DNA from: Acidobacteriaceae bacterium
GTDB lineage: Bacteria; Acidobacteriota; Terriglobia; Terriglobales; Acidobacteriaceae
Length of the DNA: 5,022 nt
NCBI GenBank assembly: GCA_003152795.1
Contig: PMBA01000164.1
Span: 5,247-10,268, forward strand
Direction of reading: 5' to 3'
Below are positions 1 to 5,022 of the stretch, in pieces (position 1 is the first letter of the stretch; each line of letters opens with the position of its first letter). Both the position numbers and the translations under genes were made by a program. The notes below the pieces were generated by a model, which worked only from the letters and a program-made list of their open reading frames with translations, was not told the DNA's origin and ran no database searches.

Positions 1-60
1 TCTACGCGATCAGTAGCACAACTCGGGAGCGAGGCGAGGGTTCGAGCCGGGCTTAAAGAC

Positions 61-100
61 CGGTGCCCCGTCTTGCGACAACCGCAAGACCGGAGCACCG
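61..100. repeat. Long imperfect inverted repeat, candidate terminator or dispersed intergenic repeat
   Basis: Left arm 61-77 and right arm 83-100 pair over 17 positions with 16 Watson-Crick pairs, one C-A mismatch (67/94), one bulged C (90) and a 5-base loop ACAAC. It lies 70 bases past the stop of the secreted protein gene. Read on the minus strand it is followed by TCTTTAA, a weak T-rich stretch, so it could end that transcript, though not as a textbook terminator. Its length and GC content also fit a REP-like intergenic repeat. Nothing else in 1-169 can be supported: frame +1 is open from the edge to a TGA at 157-159, but the peptide is not recognisable. Confidence 0.5.
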
Positions 101-169
101 TTGCGATACGCTGGACAATATCAGCTTACAACTCACCCCTTGCGAAACACGCAGGCTGATCCCGAACCG

Positions 170-934
170 CTATTTGCCTGGCAGGTAGCTCAGGTCGGGA
201 CGGAACTGGAGAATCTCGCTTGTCTCTTTCTCCACGGAATGGTCAATTCGATCGGTAATGGAATCGGCTTCCGCCTGTCCAAAGGCCTCTTTGAGCATGT
301 CGCGGAAGGGCTTCACGTCGGGTTTATCCTCGAAGTCTGCCCAACTGTTGTGGGGCAGGGACAGGACGTAGGTTCCGGTCTGTCCGCCGTTCACCAACAC
401 GTACCAATAGTAATTGAGCGGCCACTTCGTCTTCTGTGACGCCTCGTAGATGCGGTCGATCGCGGATCGAAAATCCGATCCCTTCCCGTAGCGCACCTGG
501 AAGATGACGATCTCCGAGAACTTTGGAAACGTCATGCCGGGGAGTGGATTACTGATCTTGGGCAAAAACTCATAGTAGCGAGTGGTGACGGAGTCGACGT
601 AGGTTCCCACCACCTTCTGGAATTCCGCCAGGTCGGCCTCGTCCGTAATCGCCGGCTTGTCCATATCCGCCCAGTGTTGGCCGATCCGGCCGACAAGGTA
701 CGTCCCCGTATTGTCGCCGCTGAGGGTCTCCCACACCACCAACGGTTGAGGGTCGTTCTGCTGCTTATGCCACGCCGCCTTCTGCTTTCGTCCCGCCTCG
801 TACTGCGGCACCGTTCCGTTCTTTGGTTTCTGGAACTCCAGCCCGAGCAGCGTTCCGGGCTTTTCCTGAGCGGCCAGCAAGCTGGCTGCAAACAAGATGA
901 TCCCCGCCACTGACAATAATTTTCTATGCTTCAT
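170..934 (-). CDS. Predicted secreted protein of unknown function with two similar alpha/beta-like halves
   Basis: A 254-aa protein I cannot assign to a named family. Residues 1-22 look like a Sec signal peptide: basic MKHRK, a hydrophobic stretch LLSVAGIILFAASLL, then a likely cleavage near AA|QEK; no lipobox Cys is present, so export to the periplasm or outside is inferred. The mature part holds two similar segments, about 45-110 and 149-219. Each has a charged helix-like stretch, a hydrophobic strand (PLVVWETL / NYYWYVLV), then G-x-x-T-G-T-Y (GDNTGTY 73-79; GGQTGTY 183-189), W-A-D (88-90; 198-200), DKP (92-94; 203-205) and a closing helix. This alternation resembles tandem ferredoxin-like (dimeric alpha/beta-barrel, ABM or NIPSNAP type) units, but that fold is a guess. 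No catalytic motif is seen. The start at 934 is chosen over 976 for its AGAGGA ribosome site and because it begins the signal peptide. It follows argH on the same strand after 209 bp and is probably a separate unit. Confidence 0.85.
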   Translation of the reverse strand: MKHRKLLSVAGIILFAASLLAAQEKPGTLLGLEFQKPKNGTVPQYEAGRKQKAAWHKQQNDPQPLVVWETLSGDNTGTYLVGRIGQHWADMDKPAITDEADLAEFQKVVGTYVDSVTTRYYEFLPKISNPLPGMTFPKFSEIVIFQVRYGKGSDFRSAIDRIYEASQKTKWPLNYYWYVLVNGGQTGTYVLSLPHNSWADFEDKPDVKPFRDMLKEAFGQAEADSITDRIDHSVEKETSEILQFRPDLSYLPGK

Positions 935-938
935 CGTG

Positions 939-944
939 TCCTCT
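939..944 (-). promoter_or_regulatory. Ribosome binding site of the secreted protein gene
   Basis: AGAGGA read on the minus strand, four bases before the ATG at 934. This decides the start in favour of MKHRK over the upstream ATG at 976, which would put 14 extra residues in front of an otherwise canonical signal peptide. Confidence 0.75.
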
Positions 945-987
945 TTTCCTGAGTAGATTGATTGGATTCCCCACACTCAAACTGCGT

Positions 988-1003
988 TCGCAACCCCTTG
1001 CGA
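988..1003. repeat. Small inverted repeat TCGCAA-CCCC-TTGCGA
   Basis: Six-base perfect arms around a 4-base loop, 54 bases upstream of the secreted protein start. In RNA from the minus strand it would form a short hairpin with a GGGG loop in the 5' leader, if transcription starts further upstream. It is short enough to be chance. Confidence 0.25.
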
Positions 1004-1074
1004 CATCAGATCAGTTTCAATTTGGCACCGGAGTGTAGATGGGGAGCGCGAGCATCTTACACGATTTCGCGCCG

Positions 1075-1106
1075 GCATGTTGACAAATAGCAGTCGGTCA
1101 ACATGC
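1075..1106. promoter_or_regulatory. Perfect 10-bp inverted repeat, possible operator or stem-loop
   Basis: GCATGTTGAC at 1075-1084 is repeated exactly in inverse at 1097-1106 (GTCAACATGC) around a 12-base spacer. It starts 38 bases beyond the argH stop and lies about 140 bases upstream of the secreted protein gene. No T-run follows the stem on either strand, so a classical intrinsic terminator is unlikely. A dimeric-regulator binding site for the downstream gene, or an RNA stem protecting the 3' end of the arg transcript, are the alternatives. The rest of the spacer (935-1143) holds a 10-base palindrome CGCGGCCGCG at 1121-1130 and a small hairpin at 988-1003, but no convincing sigma-70 promoter. 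Confidence 0.5.
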
Positions 1107-1143
1107 GAGTGTCACGGGTGCGCGGCCGCGAGTGGATGTGCGT

Positions 1144-2550
1144 CTAGCGGATTGCGGCCGGCGTTTGCAAGCGCAGCAATGCGGCGCGCTCCCGGGCATT
1201 CTGCAGCGCACGCTTCACGTGACGAGGCGCGGTGCCGCCGGGGACGTCGTGCAGCGCGAGGACCTCGGTAAGGCCCAGGCTGGAGTAGAACGCGGCGTCA
1301 AAGCTGGAATGGATCGCTTGCAGGTCGGCGAGCGGCAGTTTCTCTAAATCGCATCCGCGTTCCACGCCGAGTTGGACGGCCTTGCCGACCGCCTCGTGAG
1401 CGAGGCGCGAGGGTACTCCGCGTTCGACCAGGTATGCGGCTGCGGCCCATGCGTTCATGAAACCCGATTGCGCGGCGTGATTCATCTTGGCTTCGTTGAA
1501 TTCGACGGTGTTCATAAACCCGGTCACCAGCGGCAACACGCCAATGACCGTGTCGGAGGCATTGAACACTGGCTCCTGCGTCTCCTGGAGGTCTTTGTTG
1601 TAGGCGAGAGGCAAGCCCTTGACCAAGGTTTGCAGCGTCGCGGCGCAGCCCATGACGCGCGCGGCTTTGCCTCGCACCAGTTCCAGCAAGTCGGGATTTT
1701 TTTTCTGCGGCATGGCGCTGCTGCCGGTGGAGTAAGGCTCGGGCAACTCGACGAATCCGTACGCTGGGGTGGAGAACAGAATCATCTCTTCGGCCCAGCG
1801 GCTGAGGTGAAGCGTGAGCAACGAGAGCGCGTCGACGAATTCGATGGCGAAGTCGCGGTCGCTTGTGGCGTCGATGCTATTCGCGGTGGGGCCGTCAAAC
1901 CCCAGCTCCGCAGCCATGGTTTGACGATTGATGGTGAGCGTGGCTCCGGCGACCGCGCCCGATCCCAGCGGACACAGGTTCACGCGCTTGCGGCAGTCGG
2001 CGAGGCGCGTGGCGTCCCTGAGAAACATTTCCCCATAGGCCAGCAACCAATGCGCTACCAAAACGGGCTCGGCGGGCTGCAGGTGTGTGTAAGCGGGAAT
2101 GGCCGCGCTGCCCGCAGCCTCGGCGCGAGTCAGAATCGCCTCGATCCAATCGGCGATCAGGTTTCGCAGGGTATCGATGCTTTGGCGCACGAAAAGGCGG
2201 AGGTCGGTCGCGATCTGTTCGTTGCGGCTGCGTCCGGTGTGCAGCTTATAGCCGGTCGCGCCAATCAGCGCGGCCAGTTGCTTCTCCACGAAGTGGTGAA
2301 CGTCTTCTGCTTCCGGATCGTTTAGAAACTCTGGCTCGGATTCGGCGCGGCGAGCGATTTCTCCTAACGCTTTCACGATCTCGGAAAGGTCTTCGGAGGA
2401 GAGCACGCCGGCGTGTTCGAGCGCGTTGGCGTGGGCGCGGCTGGCGGCGAGTTCGAAGGGCAGCAGTTGTCGGTCGTAGGGAAACGACCGTTGCCATTTT
2501 TCAAATTCGGGGTCAAGCGGCTGCCGGAAGCGGCCGGACCACATTTTCAT
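1144..2550 (-). CDS. argH: Argininosuccinate lyase
   Basis: Cytoplasmic homotetrameric enzyme of the fumarase/aspartase superfamily that splits argininosuccinate into arginine and fumarate, the last step of the pathway. From the ATG at 2550 it is 468 aa, the usual full length. It starts MKMWSGRF, resembling the common (L)WGGRF opening. It carries TGRSRNEQ (105-112), YTHLQPAEPV (154-163, with the conserved His156), and the superfamily signature GSSAMPQKKNP (276-286), whose flexible Ser loop supplies the catalytic serine. A GGTAP motif typical of the C-terminal domain is at 438-442. The start at 2550 forms a 4-nt ATGA overlap with the argG stop and has GAGGT six bases upstream; an upstream in-frame ATG at 2601 lies well inside argG and adds a non-conserved leader, so it is rejected. 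The QKKN codons contain a run of eight A (1697-1704). It is the last arg gene; a 209-bp spacer follows. Confidence 0.97.
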   Translation of the reverse strand: MKMWSGRFRQPLDPEFEKWQRSFPYDRQLLPFELAASRAHANALEHAGVLSSEDLSEIVKALGEIARRAESEPEFLNDPEAEDVHHFVEKQLAALIGATGYKLHTGRSRNEQIATDLRLFVRQSIDTLRNLIADWIEAILTRAEAAGSAAIPAYTHLQPAEPVLVAHWLLAYGEMFLRDATRLADCRKRVNLCPLGSGAVAGATLTINRQTMAAELGFDGPTANSIDATSDRDFAIEFVDALSLLTLHLSRWAEEMILFSTPAYGFVELPEPYSTGSSAMPQKKNPDLLELVRGKAARVMGCAATLQTLVKGLPLAYNKDLQETQEPVFNASDTVIGVLPLVTGFMNTVEFNEAKMNHAAQSGFMNAWAAAAYLVERGVPSRLAHEAVGKAVQLGVERGCDLEKLPLADLQAIHSSFDAAFYSSLGLTEVLALHDVPGGTAPRHVKRALQNARERAALLRLQTPAAIR

Positions 2551-3791
2551 TGTTCGACCTCTACCTTCACCTTTGCTTTCGCCTGCGACTGGGCGCGGCA
2601 ACGCGAGGGCAATCCCAGGATGCGGATAAAGCCCTCGGCGTCCTTCTGATCATAGCTTGCGTCCATCGTGAATGACGAGAGGTCGGTGCGGTAGAGCGAG
2701 TAATCCGATTTGCGGCTGACGATGCTGACATTGCCTTTGTAAAGCGACAGCGTCACCGCGCCGGTCAGATTTTGTTGTGTGGTTTCGACGAAGGCGTCCA
2801 GCGCCTCGCGCAGCGGAGTGAACCAGAGGCCGAAGTACACGAGTTCGGCGTACTTGAGCGCGACGTGCTGCTTGAAGTGCAGCAAGTCGCGGTCCAGGCA
2901 GAGGGCTTCGAGTTCGCCGTGGGCGGCGAGCAGCAGCGTGCCTCCGGGTGTTTCGTAGCAGCCCCTTGATTTGATGCCGACAAAGCGGTTCTCGACCAGG
3001 TCGATGCGTCCCACCGCGTTGCGGCCGCCGATTTCGTTCAAGAGTTCGACAAGCGCCACCGGATCCAGAGTCTGGCCGCCAACCGACACAGGCACCCCTT
3101 TGTCGAATCCAATTTCGACTTCCTCTTCTTTATCGGGAGCCTCTTGCGGCGACCTCGTCATTTGCCAGGTGCTCGCGAACGGCGCGTTGGCCGCGTCTTC
3201 CAACTCTCCGCCCTCGTGGCTGACGTGCCACAGATTGCGATCGCGGCTATGGATCTTCTCGCGGCTCGCGGTCACCGAAATGCCCCGTTTCTCCGCGTAG
3301 TCGAGGCAGTCTTCGCGCGATTTGAGATCCCACTCGCGCCACGGCGCCACGACTTTCAGTTCGGGAGCGAGCGCCTGGTAAGCCATTTCGAAGCGGACCT
3401 GGTCGTTGCCCTTGCCGGTGCATCCGTGGCTGACGGCGGACGCGCCTTCGCGCAGCGCGACTTCGACCTGATGTTTGGCAATGACCGGGCGGGCCAGCGA
3501 GGTGCCGAGCAGATACTTGTTCTCGTAAACCGCGCCCGCTTTCAGCGCGGGCCAGACGTAGCCGGTAAGGAACTCTTCGCGCAGATCCTCGACTACCACT
3601 TTGCTGGCTCCGGTCTTGTAGGCCTTCTCCACCACTGCTGCGACGTCATCGCCCTGACCAACATCGGCGACCATGGCAATCACATCGTAGGCATAGTTTT
3701 CCTTGAGCCACGGAATGATGATCGAGGTATCGAGCCCCCCGGAGTAAGCGAGAACAATTTTTTCAGGCGTCTTCGTCTTAAGCATGGGCAT
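2547..3791 (-). CDS. argG: Argininosuccinate synthase
   Basis: Cytoplasmic ATP-dependent ligase joining citrulline and aspartate into argininosuccinate, with AMP and pyrophosphate released. The 414-aa protein has the N-type ATP pyrophosphatase PP-loop AYSGGLDTS at residues 15-23, and the second family signature GCTGKGNDQVRF at 123-134. Other conserved stretches are SLARPVIA (98-105), SREKIHSRDRNLWH (176-189) and SRGCYETPGGTLL (275-287). Length is normal for the roughly 400-aa short ArgG class. The start at 3791 has AGGAG five bases upstream; a second in-frame ATG at 3785 (MLKTK) is possible but has wider spacing. The start lies inside the end of argF and the stop overlaps the argH start as ATGA, so translation is probably coupled on both sides. 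After the conserved FIRILGLP (388-395) comes a 19-residue low-complexity tail, AQSQAKAKVKVEVEQ at its end, whose codons form purine-rich SD-like sequence for argH. Confidence 0.97.
   Translation of the reverse strand: MPMLKTKTPEKIVLAYSGGLDTSIIIPWLKENYAYDVIAMVADVGQGDDVAAVVEKAYKTGASKVVVEDLREEFLTGYVWPALKAGAVYENKYLLGTSLARPVIAKHQVEVALREGASAVSHGCTGKGNDQVRFEMAYQALAPELKVVAPWREWDLKSREDCLDYAEKRGISVTASREKIHSRDRNLWHVSHEGGELEDAANAPFASTWQMTRSPQEAPDKEEEVEIGFDKGVPVSVGGQTLDPVALVELLNEIGGRNAVGRIDLVENRFVGIKSRGCYETPGGTLLLAAHGELEALCLDRDLLHFKQHVALKYAELVYFGLWFTPLREALDAFVETTQQNLTGAVTLSLYKGNVSIVSRKSDYSLYRTDLSSFTMDASYDQKDAEGFIRILGLPSRCRAQSQAKAKVKVEVEQ
2557..2574 (-). promoter_or_regulatory. Stacked Shine-Dalgarno-like sites for argH in the argG tail
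   Basis: On the minus strand the purine-rich run AAAGGTGAAGGTAGAGGT contains three SD-like words (AAAGGT 2569-2574, AAGGT 2563-2567, GAGGT 2557-2561). The last is six bases from the argH ATG at 2550. The same bases encode KVKVEV of the argG C-terminal tail. Confidence 0.65.
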
Positions 3792-4776
3792 GAGAGCTCC
3801 TGGCGGAGAAGCGGCCCACTCCGCCGCCCAACAGCCATACCAGAATGGCTTTCTGAATGTGCAGACGATTTTCCGCCTGATCGAAGACGACCGAGTTCAG
3901 CGAGTCGATCACCTGATCGGTCACCTCGCAGCCGCGATGTGCGGGCAGGCAGTGCATGAAAAGCGCATGGGGTTTGGCAAGTTGCATGAGCGTGGCGTTT
4001 ACCTGGAAGGGAGCAAAGATGGCAGCGCGTTCTTCCGCTTCGTGTTCGTGTCCCATGCTGGCCCAGGCGTCGGTGTAGACAGCATCGGCTCCGGCCACGG
4101 CTTTGCGCGGGTCGATAAGGATGCGGAGCGAAGCCTTGGTTTCATCCGCGATGGCCTTGGCCATGGTGACGATAACAGGATTGAGGCCGTAGCGCTCCGG
4201 CGTGGCAATGGAAACCTTGGCGCCTACCGCGGCGCCGGCTAGAAGAAGCGAGTGCGCCATGTTATTGCCGTCGCCGACGTAGGCAAAATGAATTTTCGAG
4301 AGATCGCCGAAATGCTCCTGCAGGGTGAAGAAGTCGGCGAGCGCCTGGCAGGGATGTTCGAGTTCGCTGAGGGCGTTGATCACGGGAACGCCGGCGTAGG
4401 TGGCCATCTCTTCGACAACCGAATGGCTGAAGGTGCGCAACACGATGAGGTCGATCCAACGTTCCAGGTTGTGGGCGATGTCATAGAGAGACTCGCGGGC
4501 ATTCAGGCGGCTGGCGGTCTGGTCGACGAAGAAGGTGCTGCCGCCCAGGCTGTCCATGCCGGCTTCGAACGTAAGGCGGGTGCGCAGGGACGGCTTCTCG
4601 AAGAACATGACCATCTGCTTGCCCGCAAGAACGCCCCGGAAGTCAGCAGGACGCTGCTTGAGCATGGAAGTCAGGTTAAAGAGCGCCAGGATCTCAGCGG
4701 GAGACAGGTCGTGAATCGAGACGAGATCGCGCGGCGCCGCCGCTTCGGACAGCAGGTTGGGCGGGTTCGTCTTCAT
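3778..4776 (-). CDS. argF: Ornithine carbamoyltransferase (anabolic)
   Basis: Cytoplasmic enzyme converting ornithine and carbamoyl phosphate to citrulline. Counting 332 residues from the ATG at 4776, the carbamoyl-phosphate domain carries FEKPSLRTR (S63-R67) and HPCQ (141-144). The ornithine domain carries VGDGNN (167-172), DAWASMG (236-242) and HCLPAHRG (275-282, with the catalytic Cys276). HCLPAHRG and DxWxSMG favour ornithine over acetyl- or succinylornithine as substrate. The phosphate loop has Leu where many OTCs have Thr (S-T-R-T-R), a variant I believe occurs in related bacterial OTCs. The start is uncertain: in-frame ATGs lie at 4836, 4815, 4800, 4791 and 4776, none with a good Shine-Dalgarno. 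I chose 4776 because it gives the usual family length (about 310-335 aa) and little sequence before the first conserved helix; 4836 would give 352 aa. The reading frame stays open further upstream, but there it overlaps argR. The 3' end overlaps argG by 14 nt. Confidence 0.95.
   Translation of the reverse strand: MKTNPPNLLSEAAAPRDLVSIHDLSPAEILALFNLTSMLKQRPADFRGVLAGKQMVMFFEKPSLRTRLTFEAGMDSLGGSTFFVDQTASRLNARESLYDIAHNLERWIDLIVLRTFSHSVVEEMATYAGVPVINALSELEHPCQALADFFTLQEHFGDLSKIHFAYVGDGNNMAHSLLLAGAAVGAKVSIATPERYGLNPVIVTMAKAIADETKASLRILIDPRKAVAGADAVYTDAWASMGHEHEAEERAAIFAPFQVNATLMQLAKPHALFMHCLPAHRGCEVTDQVIDSLNSVVFDQAENRLHIQKAILVWLLGGGVGRFSARSSHAHA
3797..3801 (-). promoter_or_regulatory. Ribosome binding site of argG, inside the end of argF
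   Basis: AGGAG on the minus strand, five bases before the ATG at 3791 and eleven before the ATG at 3785. It lies within the last codons of argF, so ribosomes finishing argF pass over and expose it, which fits translational coupling of the two enzymes. Confidence 0.75.
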
Positions 4777-4870
4777 GGTTGGCGGGCTCATCAGTGCCAT
4801 GGGATCGGTTCTCATTTGCGTTTCGTAACACTCCATTTCCGGAAAAATTGTGCCGCGCTTCGGAAGACCC

Positions 4871-5022
4871 CTACGACAGCTCGCGAATACGACGGGCGAG
4901 CGACTGCGCTTTCTTTTTGTCGGTGGCGATGACCAGCACGGTGTCGTCGCCGGCGAGCGTGCCGACGACTTCAGGCCAGTGCGAAGCGTCGAGCGCCGCG
5001 GCAACGGGTTGCGCGCTGCCGA
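4871..5022 (-). CDS. argR: Arginine repressor ArgR, C-terminal fragment (cut by window edge)
   Basis: Only the last 49 codons and the TAG stop lie in the window; the N-terminal winged-helix DNA-binding domain is beyond the right edge. The readable protein starts GSAQPVAAALD and contains GTLAGDDTVLVI, which matches the C-terminal oligomerisation and arginine-binding domain of ArgR/AhrC. In this family the Asp pair of the GDD motif (visible residues 25-26) contacts the bound L-arginine at the hexamer interface. The fragment ends with a typical short helix, ARRIRELS. ArgR is a cytoplasmic regulator that binds ARG boxes when arginine is plentiful and represses biosynthesis. Here it is the gene just upstream of argF on the same strand, so it probably shares the transcript and is itself feedback-controlled. 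The identification rests on the C-terminal motif and the gene context; the operon promoter and ARG boxes are not in view. Confidence 0.9.
   Translation of the reverse strand, partial: GSAQPVAAALDASHWPEVVGTLAGDDTVLVIATDKKKAQSLARRIRELS

Noticed and set aside
30..60. GGTTCGAGCC resembling a tRNA T-loop
   Set aside because: The flanking bases do not pair as a 5-bp T-stem, and no anticodon arm or acceptor stem can be found around it.
101..439. Plus-strand ORF of 112 aa at the left end
   Set aside because: It overlaps the secreted protein gene antisense, starts at the edge of the hairpin, has no domain or ribosome site, and the opposite strand has a convincing signal peptide and SD.
952..980. Possible sigma-70 promoter TTGAGT-17 bp-TCTACT before the secreted protein gene (minus strand)
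   Set aside because: Both boxes match only 4 of 6 bases, and the start point would fall about ten bases from the ATG, almost on the ribosome binding site.
135..1003. 11-base direct repeat ACCCCTTGCGA at 135-145 and 993-1003 flanking the secreted protein gene, suggestive of insertion
   Set aside because: A few shared 11-mers are expected by chance in a 5-kb window, and there is no integrase, terminal inverted repeat or clear shift in composition.
1372..2325. Long plus-strand ORF opposite argH (317 aa), and similar ones at 3144-3959 and 4252-4932
   Set aside because: They are antisense to strongly conserved argH, argG and argF, have no recognisable domains, and are expected from GC-biased codon use.
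4777..5004. Upstream extension of argF to an ATG at 5004 (408 aa)
   Set aside because: The extra N-terminus is Arg/Ser-rich, overlaps the clearly coding ArgR C-terminus in another frame, and exceeds the normal OTC length by about 75 residues.

Overview
The window carries the 3' part of an arginine biosynthesis operon, read entirely on the minus strand, followed by one gene for a small exported protein of unknown function. In transcription order (right to left) the genes are: the C-terminal end of argR (arginine repressor, cut by the window edge), argF (ornithine carbamoyltransferase), argG (argininosuccinate synthase), argH (argininosuccinate lyase), then the secreted protein. No mobile element, CRISPR array, rRNA or convincing tRNA is visible.

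Organism: the DNA is moderately GC-rich, and long spurious ORFs lie opposite the real genes, as expected from GC-biased codon use. The argR-F-G-H grouping, the protein sequences (an SLRTR-type ArgF with an RTFSH segment, an ArgH starting MKMWSGRF) and the Ala/Lys-rich secreted protein suggest a free-living bacterium, most likely an acidobacterium (Terriglobia-like). This is an inference from general resemblance, not a search result.

Layout: 4871-5022 is the end of argR. 4777-4870 is a gap or argF N-terminal extension, depending on which of five in-frame ATGs is used. 3778-4776 is argF, overlapping argG (2547-3791) by 14 nt. argG overlaps argH (1144-2550) by 4 nt (ATGA). 935-1143 is a 209-bp spacer holding a perfect 10-bp inverted repeat. 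170-934 is the secreted protein gene with a good ribosome binding site. 1-169 has no supported gene but holds a strong 40-nt hairpin.

How the genes work together: ArgF makes citrulline from ornithine and carbamoyl phosphate, ArgG condenses citrulline with aspartate, and ArgH releases arginine and fumarate. ArgR senses the product arginine and would repress the operon, giving feedback control within one transcript. The overlapping ends of argF, argG and argH imply translational coupling. The secreted protein has no evident link to arginine synthesis; its two similar halves make it the least ordinary item here. Overall the window is mostly a standard metabolic operon and I see no clear novel system.
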